Source: Yoonia vestfoldensis (GTDB taxonomy: Bacteria; Pseudomonadota; Alphaproteobacteria; Rhodobacterales; Rhodobacteraceae). From it: a stretch of DNA of 64,000 nt. Position 1 is the first letter of the stretch. Every line of letters starts with the position of its first letter. The notes under the pieces are model-generated. The model saw only the letters and a program-made list of their open reading frames with translations. It searched no databases and was not told the DNA's origin. Location: positions 62,001-126,000 of the forward strand of contig NZ_CP021431.1 in assembly GCF_002158905.1 (NCBI RefSeq), in the 5' to 3' direction. Below, piece by piece: positions 14,007 to 22,623 of this stretch. The position numbers and the translations under genes were made by a program.

Positions 14007-14359
14007 GGCCGGTATTCCGCCCAGGTCTTGGGCGTCTCGCTGACCTTAACGGCGCTGGTCTGGTCCCAGCGCGCCTTGCACCAGTCATACAACATCTGCG
14101 CCATCCATTCCGATGTCACCTTGTCGTGGCCAAACACCTCGTTCAGATGGCGGTGGTCCATCTCGTCGTCGATGTAGCGTTTTAGCGGGGCAAGCGCGTT
14201 GTAATCCAACACGAACCCGTCCTCGTCGAGGGTGTCACACGCCAATTCAACCACGACGATGTAATTGTGCCCGTGCAGCCGCGCACAGGGATGATCCTGA
14301 TGTAGATGGCACAGCTGATGGGAAGCCGAAAAATGGAATTCTTTAGTAATTCTGAACAT
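14003..14359 (-). CDS. queD: 6-carboxytetrahydropterin synthase QueD
   Basis: Makes 6-carboxytetrahydropterin from dihydroneopterin triphosphate. The 118-residue protein has the zinc-binding histidines (FHFSASHQL and RLHGHNY) and the catalytic cysteine in the [10 protein letters not shown] context. The ATG at 14359 shares its last base region with the queC stop. Length is normal for the single-domain QueD. Confidence 0.95.
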   Translation of the reverse strand: MFRITKEFHFSASHQLCHLHQDHPCARLHGHNYIVVVELACDTLDEDGFVLDYNALAPLKRYIDDEMDHRHLNEVFGHDKVTSEWMAQMLYDWCKARWDQTSAVKVSETPKTWAEYRP

Positions 14360-15057
14360 TACAATTGCCCCTTTTCGACAGTGGTCTTCCAGAAGTCAGG
14401 GTCGTCGTATTCGGTCGGGTCAATAACCTCTGCCAAGGCAAATGCCTCTTGGCGCTCAACGCAGGTGCCGCACCGCCCACAATGTTTTTCACCGCCTTTG
14501 TAGCAGGACCATGTGTCGCCAAAGGGTGTGCCGTGGGCCGCGCCTTCGATCACGATGGCGGATTTCGGGATGTGCACGAATGGCGTGTAAAGCCGGATCG
14601 CGGCGTACCCATCCAGCGCGTGTTTCTGCATGGCTTCGAAGGCGTCGATGAACTCGGGGCGGCAATCTGGATAAATGAAATGATCGCCCCCATGCACCGC
14701 CGCCGCCACTGCGTCCGCCCCCTTAGCCGCACCAATCCCGAAGGCAATGGCCAGCATGATCGCATTGCGGTTGGGAACAACCGTAATCTTCATGCTGTCC
14801 TCCGCATAATGCCCGTCCGGCACATCAACATCATCCGTCAACGCCGACCCGCTAAGATGTTGGCCAATATGGCGCATGTCGATCAGATCATGCGGCACGC
14901 CCAGCCGGTCCGCACAGCGCGCTGCAAATTCGACTTCTTTCTTGTGCCGCTGGCCGTAGTCAAACGAGACGAGGCCAATGAGGTCGTTTTCGTCGGCCAC
15001 TTTATGGGCAAGCGAAACAGAATCGAGACCGCCTGAGCAGATTACAATCGTTTTCAT
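14359..15057 (-). CDS. queC: 7-cyano-7-deazaguanine synthase QueC
   Basis: ATP-dependent conversion of CDG to preQ0. The 232-residue protein starts MKTIVICSGGLDS, which contains the PP-loop, and ends with a four-cysteine zinc site (WSCYKGG, HCGRCGTC). I start at 15057 because AAGGA lies six bases upstream and earlier in-frame codons run through the structured leader. First gene of the que operon; a preQ1-I-like aptamer overlaps its ribosome site. Confidence 0.96.
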   Translation of the reverse strand: MKTIVICSGGLDSVSLAHKVADENDLIGLVSFDYGQRHKKEVEFAARCADRLGVPHDLIDMRHIGQHLSGSALTDDVDVPDGHYAEDSMKITVVPNRNAIMLAIAFGIGAAKGADAVAAAVHGGDHFIYPDCRPEFIDAFEAMQKHALDGYAAIRLYTPFVHIPKSAIVIEGAAHGTPFGDTWSCYKGGEKHCGRCGTCVERQEAFALAEVIDPTEYDDPDFWKTTVEKGQL

Positions 15058-15062
15058 GTCAT

Positions 15063-15098
15063 ATCCTTGTTTTCTAAACCGGGTAGGCTGCGACCGGT
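15063..15098 (-). promoter_or_regulatory. preQ1-I-type riboswitch in the queC leader
   Basis: On the minus strand the leader reads CCGG-TCGCAG-CCTA-CCCGG-TTTAGAAAACAAGGA. This has the P1 stem (CCGG/CCGG), a loop starting TCGCAG, and an A-rich tail ending AAAACAAGG, closely matching the crystallised type-II preQ1-I aptamer, which has GGTCGCAG, CCC and AAAACAAGG in the same order. The AAGGA at the end is the queC Shine-Dalgarno sequence, so ligand binding would shut off translation of queC. Confidence 0.72.
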
Positions 15099-15118
15099 GT
15101 CTGGGCTTTCCAGACACC
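15096..15118 (-). promoter_or_regulatory. Stem-loop just 5' of the preQ1 aptamer
   Basis: A perfect nine-base inverted repeat (GGTGTCTGG / CCAGACACC, five-base loop). Its 3' arm shares two bases with the first strand of aptamer stem P1. The two helices therefore either stack end to end or compete; which applies cannot be told from sequence. Confidence 0.6.
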
Positions 15119-15345
15119 GCATCTTTATCAACCACATTCTGGAATGTGAAGACGATTGGCAGCCACACGCTCTTGCGTCGGCTGTGGAGCGCGTCTCCGC
15201 AACTCGCGGAGTCTGCTTACCGCGCTTCGCTTCAAATTGATTGCAGTAAAGCGTCCGGAACTATGGATTCAATGCCGCCACATACCCCGCCTTGATACAT
15301 AACCGGCCCGGGAAGGCGAACAGCATAAAGCCGTTCTACCACGCA

Positions 15346-15978
15346 TCAAATGTCGATCTTCTCGGCGATGCTCAGCGCATCTTCAAGTTCGACACCGAGA
15401 TATCGCACTGTACTGTCAACTTTGGTGTGTCCAAGCAGAAGTTGGACCGCGCGGAGGTTGCCAATTTTACGGTAGATCGACGCCGCCTTCGTGCGCCGCA
15501 TCGAATGCGTACCGTATCCACTCGGATCGAGACCAATCGCTGAGACCCAATTCCGAACCAGACGACCATACTGCCGTGTCGACACGTGTGGCCGATCATG
15601 GAAACGGCTCGGAAACAGGAAACTGCACCCGAGCATTTCCGGACTGCAAACCCAATTCCACAGAGAATCGCGCGTGCTTTCAGAGACTTCGAACTGTACT
15701 GGCCGATTGGTTTCACTCTGGATGACCGAAACACGTTCGCGAACCCTATCGTTGGAGACGAGATCAGTGACTGTCAGTCGGACAAGATCGCAGCCCCGTA
15801 ATTTGCTATCAATCGCGAGGTTGAACGGCGCCAAATCTCTGAAACTTCCTGCGAGTTCAAGCCGAGCACGAATGGCCCAGACCTGCTTGGGCAGCAATAG
15901 GCGCTTTTGACCAATCAGCCGCCCCTTGTTCCAGGGTCGGCATTTAGACTTGACGGCAGGAAGTTGGATTCTGGACAT
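15346..15978 (-). CDS. Small tyrosine recombinase/integrase
   Basis: A 210-residue site-specific recombinase with a complete catalytic set: first Arg in SKLRGCDLVRL, HSMR (HxxR), LLGHTK and the nucleophile Tyr in STVRYLGVE. It is shorter than XerC/D, with only a brief N-terminal portion, as in many integron- or island-borne alphaproteobacterial integrases. I use the ATG at 15978 because a strong GGAGG lies seven bases upstream; the frame continues 14 residues further without a ribosome site. Paralogous to the broken gene at 4287-4916 in the same orientation. Confidence 0.88.
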   Translation of the reverse strand: MSRIQLPAVKSKCRPWNKGRLIGQKRLLLPKQVWAIRARLELAGSFRDLAPFNLAIDSKLRGCDLVRLTVTDLVSNDRVRERVSVIQSETNRPVQFEVSESTRDSLWNWVCSPEMLGCSFLFPSRFHDRPHVSTRQYGRLVRNWVSAIGLDPSGYGTHSMRRTKAASIYRKIGNLRAVQLLLGHTKVDSTVRYLGVELEDALSIAEKIDI

Positions 15979-16288
15979 GAGTTTTCCTCCATCCATCCCT
16001 CCAACCCAAGGCATCGACACAGTGTCGACGGTCGAATTCGATCAAGAAAGGTAAATGGCCGCTCTCAGGGTGGCGTGATCGCGCTGAACCGCAGCGTTGC
16101 GAATGGCAGTGATGAGCCCAAACAACCGATTTTCGGGATATAGAGAAGGCTAGACGCGTTTGGTGGCCTGCTCCTTCAAGCATCAAGCGCGCATCTGTAG
16201 ATTTCTTCGAAAACTCCAATTGAACATCAAGATGTCATTCGGGCATAATGCCCCCATCAAATATCCAAGAATGGAAAGCAGTTAACAC
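15979..16288. other. Intergenic region between divergent recombinase and SDR genes
   Basis: About 310 bases that must hold promoters for the leftward recombinase and the rightward dehydrogenase. I find no confident operator, RNA or repeat. The SDR start at 16289 is preceded by GGAAAGCAG. Confidence 0.5.
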
Positions 16289-17053
16289 ATGGCCAAAGTA
16301 GCGATTATCACGGGTGGTTTGTCAGGGATGGGTCTGGCAAGTGCCAAGCGGTTGATCGCTGATGGCGTGACTGTTTGTATCGGCGCGCGGCGCGGCGATG
16401 ATGCCGATGCAGTAGCCGCGCTACATGCCAAACTGGGCGTCGTGGTGTTTGTCGCCAAGCTAGACGTGCGCGACAGCGACAGCGTTGCGGGTTTTGTGTC
16501 GGCGGTTGTCGCGGCCCATGGCACGGTTGATATCTTGCTCAACACGGCGGGCGTATACGAAGAGTCCGCGGTCATCGATCACCCTGATGACATGTGGGAT
16601 GCTCATATCGACACCAACTTGACCGGCACGTTCAAAATGATCCGCGCAGTGATGCCAATTATGAAAGCCAAAGGCTGGGGCCGGATCATCAATCTCGCCT
16701 CGACGGCGGCCCATGAAGGGCTGGAAAATAACGTGGCCTATTGCACCTCTAAGGCCGGACTTTTGGGGCTAGGCCGCTGTGTCAGCCTTGAGGGGGCGGC
16801 CCATGGCATTACCTGCGTCAGCATCAGCCCAACTTGGGTCGAAACCGAAATGCTCAAGTCCTTTGTGGATCAAGAGACCACTGAAACAGGTCTGCCTCGC
16901 GCCAAAATTCAAGCTAAATATGAGGCCTCAAATCCGCAAAATGCCTTGGTCCAGCCGTCCGAAATCGCTGATCTTGTCGCGTTTTTGGCCAGTGATGCGG
17001 GTCGCGCGATCACCATGGAAGACATCAAGGTGAACGCTGCGACGAACTGGTAA
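16289..17053 (+). CDS. SDR-family NAD(P)-dependent oxidoreductase
   Basis: A classical short-chain dehydrogenase of 254 residues: cofactor motif TGGLSGMG (residues 8-15), NTAGVY, catalytic Ser in NLASTAA, YxxxK as YCTSKAG, and a PTWVETEM segment after it. It most resembles the 3-hydroxybutyrate dehydrogenase-like branch, but its substrate is not defined. Its last nine codons overlap the 3' end of the NRPS-like gene on the other strand, and the two may serve one pathway: reduction of an aldehyde or keto product. Confidence 0.85.
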   Translation: MAKVAIITGGLSGMGLASAKRLIADGVTVCIGARRGDDADAVAALHAKLGVVVFVAKLDVRDSDSVAGFVSAVVAAHGTVDILLNTAGVYEESAVIDHPDDMWDAHIDTNLTGTFKMIRAVMPIMKAKGWGRIINLASTAAHEGLENNVAYCTSKAGLLGLGRCVSLEGAAHGITCVSISPTWVETEMLKSFVDQETTETGLPRAKIQAKYEASNPQNALVQPSEIADLVAFLASDAGRAITMEDIKVNAATNW

Positions 17054-19880
17054 AGCGGCGCGCCACCAAGGCCTGTGGGTCAGCGGCCGCCGCAAGAGGT
17101 GTTCCGGTGATCTGACCCCATGCCGTTTGCGCCGCCCCATGATCAAAACAAGACGCCGCACGCAGCACGCTGGTGTCCGAGGCGATCAAGGCGCGCTCTG
17201 CCTCTGACAAAGGCGCGTCGCGCAGCCATGTTTGCAACGGGAGCACTGCAAACCCTGCCGGGATCATCTCGGGTGTGACAAAGGCATCAGGGGCAAAGTT
17301 GTAAAACGCTTGCCCCTTGCCTGCGGGGAGCCCGACGAGGAAATTTGCGACCTCATGCACATCTACCATACGAAATGTGAAACCCTCAGGCACCGCGTTC
17401 ATGGCCATGCAAGCTTTCATGATGATCTCGTAGATGTCTTTGGCATTGGGCGCCGCAAGGTCGTAAAGCGACGGCAGGCGCACAATGGCTGCCGGGACAT
17501 TTGACGCTGAAATCTGGGCCTCGGCTTCGATTTTTGCGGCCCCATAGCCAGAACTCCCATCGAAGACTGTTGTTCTGGCCTCTGGGTACGGGCCGCCGGT
17601 ATCAGGGAACACCGCAGACGATGAGGTGAAGCGCAAATCCGCGCCCGCATCGTCGCAAAACTGCAAGATAATGGTGATACCCGTTTGGGACCATGTCTGC
17701 GTATGTCTGCGATCCACCGCAAGATTAACCATCGCCGCACAATGGATCACCGAAGTTACACAGGAGACCAACGCGCCATAGCCGGGTGCATCCAATCCAA
17801 ACCGCGCCTCATCAATAGAACCGGCAATCAGAACCAAGCGATCAGGGTCCACACTTTGGTCTTTTGCAATCCGCAACAACCGATCTGTGGGTGCATTGCG
17901 TTTTTCACGGATCACGCAGTAGATCACTTGATCAGCAGGTAAGGCACGTGCGGCGGCTGCCAGCACGCGACTGCCCAAAAATCCGGTGACTCCCGTTAGT
18001 AAAATCCCCTTGCGGGTAAAGGCGGTGTGGGGCTCTGGCGTGCTTTCAGTCTTAGCAAGAATGTCATGCAAACGTCCCAACGGCACATTCAGCGCAAAGT
18101 CAAAATCCACGCTTCGGCTGTAAATCTCTTCCAGTGCCAACAGCAGGGTTACGGCCATCAATGAATCACCACCTTGGGCGTGAAGGGACAACGCGGGGTC
18201 AAGGTCGCTGACCGAACAGCCCATGACCTTTGCGCATTGCACGATAGTCGGGAGCGCGTCCAATGCGGCGTGGTCATCGATTTGGGCCAACGTGATGTCG
18301 GGCAAGGATTTGAAATCGCATTTGCCCGACACAGCATGGATTGGTATCTCGTCCAGCCGCACCAGATAACTGGGGATGCAATAGGCTGGCAGGTCCTTGC
18401 GCATGACTTTGGATAGGGCGGATGGTATGCGTATTTGGCCTGTGCCCAAGGCCCAATTGCGGTCATTTTGCGCGGCTTGATCCGCATCACTGCTATAATA
18501 AATGATCAGGGCTTTGCCACGGCCTGCGATATCTTTGATCCAAGGCACGGCCTGACCAAATCCGATATAGGCACGCAGCGTTTCCACCAACTCACGCGTC
18601 TGAATACTATGCCCTCGGAGCTTGAGCATATGGGCAATGCGCCCCATGACAAACACGGCTCCTTGCGCATCCACATAGCCCTGATCACCGGTGTCATAGA
18701 GCCGCACGCCGCGACCTTGAAGCGTGAGATTGCGGAATCGCAACGCTGTTTCATCAGGTCTGTTAATGTAGCCCGGCCCCAGCATTTGCGGCCCCTCAAA
18801 ATGCAACAATCCCGGCTGTCCTTCCGGGCAGACTTGATCGCTGTCATCCAGCACAACTGCGCGTAGATGTGGCATGGGCACCCCCACAGACACTGGCCCG
18901 CTGTTGGATTGACGCTGTGTGACATCAGTTATCGCAATGTCATGGGTCTCGCAAATACTATATAGGTTCCAGAGCTTCACATGCGGCAACTTTGCATGCA
19001 CCGCCGCGATCAGATCATCACTGACGACTTCACCGTTGAGGATGATGCGCTGCAACGCTACGCCTGTGATGGCCGTTGCAGGCAAGGCCTGCAGAGCGTT
19101 CTCTAAGGCCGATGGGGTGAACAGCATTTCCGTCACGGCGTGGCGATGCCAAAATTTTACCAAATCAAGCGGGCTCATGAGTTCGTTGAATTGGGCAAAG
19201 CAAATGGTGGCACCTTTTCGCAAAGGGCGGAACATTTCCCAAATCGCAAAGATATAACACCCGACCCGGTCATCAGGGCCATAAGGCGTATAGGCGTCAC
19301 GCCATTCATAGGACAAAAACGCAGAGGTCTGTGTCACAGGAATACACTTTGGTTTCCCAGTCGTGCCAGACGTCGCCACGATATAAATGATGTCATCTGG
19401 TGCTACTTGTGCTCCGACGACGGGACGCGCAGGCTGGTCATTCAGATTTTGAGCAAGCGCCGCGACATCAAAGCAGGCGCAGCTTTGTGGCAATTGCCCT
19501 GTCGCGGGCGGCTCGGCGTGAAAAATCACGCCGATCCCAAGCTCGTCGATGATATTGCGTAACACATCATGTGGCATCGCAGGATCAAGATGTACAAAGG
19601 GGCGTCCAAACACGACACAGGCTGTCACCGCAGCGCCAAAAGCAGCGGACGGTTTCCCGAAGACTGCAACCGGTGCTGCCGTTGGCATATACGTTTGAAG
19701 CCGCTCAATAAAATCTGCCAGCTGACCATACCGTATCGATGTATTCACATCGGTCAGGGCAATGAGATCATGGTGATTTTGGAGGGCCTGTGCGATCTGC
19801 GCGGGAACATTTGAAAGTGCGGTCAATGAGTTTATCACTTTATGGGTTCCTAACGACGCTTTAACTAGGGATTGCGACAC
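17025..19880 (-). CDS. NRPS-like adenylation-carrier-reductase protein
   Basis: A 951-residue A-T-R protein. The adenylation domain has A3 ATSGTTGKPKCIP (169-181), A5-like LYSICETHD, A7 LYDTGD, A8 GRIAHMLKLRG and the A10 lysine in SGKCDF (520). The carrier domain has the phosphopantetheine serine in QGGDSL (573). The reductase domain has the NAD(P) motif TGVTGFLG (629-636) and YGAAK (Tyr779, Lys783). Such proteins load a carboxylic or amino acid and release it as aldehyde or alcohol (Lys2, CAR and similar). There is no condensation domain. Substrate unknown. The annotated start is GTG; a later start near residue 15 is possible. Confidence 0.85.
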   Translation of the reverse strand: MSQSLVKASLGTHKVINSLTALSNVPAQIAQALQNHHDLIALTDVNTSIRYGQLADFIERLQTYMPTAAPVAVFGKPSAAFGAAVTACVVFGRPFVHLDPAMPHDVLRNIIDELGIGVIFHAEPPATGQLPQSCACFDVAALAQNLNDQPARPVVGAQVAPDDIIYIVATSGTTGKPKCIPVTQTSAFLSYEWRDAYTPYGPDDRVGCYIFAIWEMFRPLRKGATICFAQFNELMSPLDLVKFWHRHAVTEMLFTPSALENALQALPATAITGVALQRIILNGEVVSDDLIAAVHAKLPHVKLWNLYSICETHDIAITDVTQRQSNSGPVSVGVPMPHLRAVVLDDSDQVCPEGQPGLLHFEGPQMLGPGYINRPDETALRFRNLTLQGRGVRLYDTGDQGYVDAQGAVFVMGRIAHMLKLRGHSIQTRELVETLRAYIGFGQAVPWIKDIAGRGKALIIYYSSDADQAAQNDRNWALGTGQIRIPSALSKVMRKDLPAYCIPSYLVRLDEIPIHAVSGKCDFKSLPDITLAQIDDHAALDALPTIVQCAKVMGCSVSDLDPALSLHAQGGDSLMAVTLLLALEEIYSRSVDFDFALNVPLGRLHDILAKTESTPEPHTAFTRKGILLTGVTGFLGSRVLAAAARALPADQVIYCVIREKRNAPTDRLLRIAKDQSVDPDRLVLIAGSIDEARFGLDAPGYGALVSCVTSVIHCAAMVNLAVDRRHTQTWSQTGITIILQFCDDAGADLRFTSSSAVFPDTGGPYPEARTTVFDGSSGYGAAKIEAEAQISASNVPAAIVRLPSLYDLAAPNAKDIYEIIMKACMAMNAVPEGFTFRMVDVHEVANFLVGLPAGKGQAFYNFAPDAFVTPEMIPAGFAVLPLQTWLRDAPLSEAERALIASDTSVLRAASCFDHGAAQTAWGQITGTPLAAAADPQALVARRFTSSSQRSP

Positions 19881-20207
19881 TCATCATCGTATCTCTTTCG
19901 AAGATCAAGGCGCAAAACGGCAAGGTCCGCTGTAAAAAAAGAAATAGGCCATTAATGAGGAAGCTGGATGCAAAAGGCATCCACATGGTTGCTGGTCAAC
20001 GACGTAATCTCGCAATGCCAAGTGAGGCTGCAGACATTGAAACTCGTGAAGGGAGTGTTGAGTTTGTTCCGAGGGGCAGTCCCAAAACGTCCTACTTGCA
20101 AAGTGCCCAAATGACAGATTTTCAGTGATCATATCGTTGATACCGACTTGCCTCCGTTATTCTGAAAGTCCGGAAATTCATCGCTAAATGCTAGCGCAAC
20201 GCAAGCG
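19881..20207. other. Intergenic region upstream of the NRPS-like gene
   Basis: About 327 bases between the start of the NRPS-like gene and the end of nadC. It must contain the promoter of the NRPS-like gene. No RNA gene, repeat or operator was recognised. Confidence 0.45.
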
Positions 20208-21056
20208 TCAAAAATCCAAACCAATATCAACGGTAGCTGCCGAATGCGTCAACGCGCCGGATGAGATGTAGTCAACGCCCGTCGCTGCGATCGACGCGAT
20301 ACGACCGCGTGTGACGTTTCCGCTTGCTTCCGTCTTCATGCGCCCATCAACAAGTTCAATTGCTTCGTGCAGCATTTCGGTGCTCATATTGTCCAGAAGA
20401 ACGACTGACGCCCCACCTACCTCAAGGACGTCTGCCAATTGATCTAATCGGTCCACTTCGATCTCAACAGCCATCATGTGGCTTGCATGAGCCTTGGCGG
20501 CTTCAAGCACTTGCCGCACACCACCCGCTGCCGCGATGTGGTTATCCTTGATTAAGATTGCGTCCGACAATGAGTAACGGTGATTGAACCCGCCGCCGTG
20601 GAGCACCGCTAGTTTCTCGACCAAGCGCAGGCCCGGCGTCGTTTTGCGGGTGCAGGTCACGCGGGCAGCCGTGCCTGCGGTTTCCGCGACAAAAGAGGCC
20701 GTCTTTGTTGCAATACCCGTTAAGCGCCCCGCAAAATTTAAGGCCACCCGTTCCCCTGACAAGATCGACGCTGCACTGCCTTTAATGGTCATCAGGGTGT
20801 CGCCAGCTTTACAGGGCTGGCCATCCACAACATGAGTTTCAATCTCAAGCGTTGCATCCACCAGATGAAATGCAATACGCGCCACCTGCATGCCCGACAC
20901 AATGGCGTCGGCCCGAGCATTCAGACATGCTGTGTATGTCGTCTCGGCCGGGATCACTGCGCGGGTTGTTACGTCGCCGTAGCTGCCCAGATCTTCCATG
21001 AGTGCGTTACGGATCATCGGTTCTAGGATCATGTCAGGAACACAGGAAAAGCTCAT
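20208..21056 (-). CDS. nadC: Nicotinate-nucleotide pyrophosphorylase NadC
   Basis: Converts quinolinate and PRPP to nicotinate mononucleotide. The 282-residue protein has the family segments ARVTCTRKTTPGLRLVEKLAV, GGGFNHRYSLSDAILIKDNHI and the barrel motifs VEIEVDRLDQL and SGNVTRGRI. I start at 21056 (MSFSCV), where the ATG overlaps the nadB stop. Last gene of the nadA-nadB-nadC operon. Confidence 0.95.
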   Translation of the reverse strand: MSFSCVPDMILEPMIRNALMEDLGSYGDVTTRAVIPAETTYTACLNARADAIVSGMQVARIAFHLVDATLEIETHVVDGQPCKAGDTLMTIKGSAASILSGERVALNFAGRLTGIATKTASFVAETAGTAARVTCTRKTTPGLRLVEKLAVLHGGGFNHRYSLSDAILIKDNHIAAAGGVRQVLEAAKAHASHMMAVEIEVDRLDQLADVLEVGGASVVLLDNMSTEMLHEAIELVDGRMKTEASGNVTRGRIASIAATGVDYISSGALTHSAATVDIGLDF

Positions 21057-22618
21057 GATGCTTCCTCGCAAATTTGGGACCGTATAGTCATGGCGTCGTT
21101 TAGCGTGAGGCGTGACCGTTGGCCGTCGCCGGGGAATATATCTGGAAAATCTGACCGTTCATGCGCGCCTCGGCTTTCTTCACGGGTGAGTGCTGAGGCC
21201 GCGATCAAAGTAGCGGTCGCCGTCATATTTAGAAATGAGACACTTGCCCCGAAGGTCGTCTCAAGCTCAGCGATCTTGCGCAGTGCCGTCTTGAGGCCAT
21301 TTGCATCACGCACGACGCCCACAAAAGTTGTCATGGTTTGGCGTAACTCTGTCACCGCATCAGGATCAGGCGGCGCACCGCCGTCTTCGAACGTGATGTT
21401 GATCTCAGGTGCCGTGCCGTCTGGCACTACTGCTGCTATACTTTCGGCGCAAATACGCGCGTAGACCAAGGCCTCAAGCAAGCCGTTTGAGGCCAGACGA
21501 TTGGCACCGTGTAATCCGGTTGAAGATGCCTCGCCGCAAACCCAAAGATTACCTAAAGACGCGCGGCCATCGGTGCCCGTTTCGATCCCTCCCATGTGAT
21601 AATGCGCGGCGGCGGCCACCGGAATGGGCATCATCGCAGGGTCGATTCCGTTCCGGGCGCAGGCTTCTGCGACGGCAGGATAATCTGTCTTGATTGTCTC
21701 GCCCAAGACATCACGTGTATCAAGCATTGGACGCTGCCCAGCTTGGGATTGGGCAAATATCGCGCGAGCCACGACATCACGCGGCGCAAGCTCAGCATCG
21801 GGATGCAAGGCCTGCATGAACCGTTCACCTTGATTATTGATCAAGATAGCACCTTCACCGCGCAGAGCTTCGGTTGCCAGTGGGGCAGGATCTTCACCAA
21901 CGTTCATCGCGGTTGGGTGGAATTGAACAAACTCTGGGTCTGCAATCGTAGCACCTGCACGGGCAGCCATACCAATCACCTGCCCACGAATGCGGGGCGG
22001 GTTTGTCGTCACAGCATAAAGCCCACCGGAGCCACCACCCGCTAGCAACACGGCACTGCCCCGCAGCATCACAGGGGCAGAGCACAGGTCATCGGAAGAT
22101 TGAATCGCGATGCCGGTAACCTGCCCACCCGTGACTTCCAGATCACGCGCCATGGTGCCTTCTAAAATCTGAATTGACGGGGTCTTGCGGACCTTTTCGA
22201 TCAATGCGCCCATGATCTCGGCACCAGCTTGGTCTCCTTTGACGCGGACGACACGGGCAAAGCTATGGGCGGCTTCTCGCGACATGACGTAGTCACCGTT
22301 TTCGGCTCGGTCAAAGGGTGTTCCAAGAGCCGTCAGATCAAGGATGTGGGTACGCGCCTCTTGTGTGACCAAATTGGCGACGACGGGATCAACGGTTCCG
22401 TCACCTGCCTTGATCGTATCGGCGGCATGGCTTTGGGCACTATCATTGACGTTCATCGCCGCGGCAACGCCACCTTGCGCCCAAGCCGAACTCGCCCCTT
22501 CCCCCAAACACTCGGGAGAGATCACCACAACGGGCCGCGGCGCGAGTTTGAGCGCCGCATAAAGCGCAGCAAGCCCTGCGCCGACAATGACAATACGATC
22601 GGTCTGAATGGTTTTCAT
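21053..22618 (-). CDS. nadB: L-aspartate oxidase NadB
   Basis: FAD enzyme oxidising aspartate to iminoaspartate, the substrate of NadA. About 521 residues with the dinucleotide motif IVGAGLAALYAALKL, SSAWAQGGVA, and the succinate-dehydrogenase-like active site FVQFHPTAM and RGEGAILIN, plus GLHGANRLASNGLLEALV near the FAD. I start at the ATG at 22618, six bases after the nadA stop; a TTG three codons earlier overlaps nadA. It is oxygen- or fumarate-dependent. Confidence 0.95.
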   Translation of the reverse strand: MKTIQTDRIVIVGAGLAALYAALKLAPRPVVVISPECLGEGASSAWAQGGVAAAMNVNDSAQSHAADTIKAGDGTVDPVVANLVTQEARTHILDLTALGTPFDRAENGDYVMSREAAHSFARVVRVKGDQAGAEIMGALIEKVRKTPSIQILEGTMARDLEVTGGQVTGIAIQSSDDLCSAPVMLRGSAVLLAGGGSGGLYAVTTNPPRIRGQVIGMAARAGATIADPEFVQFHPTAMNVGEDPAPLATEALRGEGAILINNQGERFMQALHPDAELAPRDVVARAIFAQSQAGQRPMLDTRDVLGETIKTDYPAVAEACARNGIDPAMMPIPVAAAAHYHMGGIETGTDGRASLGNLWVCGEASSTGLHGANRLASNGLLEALVYARICAESIAAVVPDGTAPEINITFEDGGAPPDPDAVTELRQTMTTFVGVVRDANGLKTALRKIAELETTFGASVSFLNMTATATLIAASALTREESRGAHERSDFPDIFPGDGQRSRLTLNDAMTIRSQICEEAS

Positions 22619-22623
22619 CTGTG

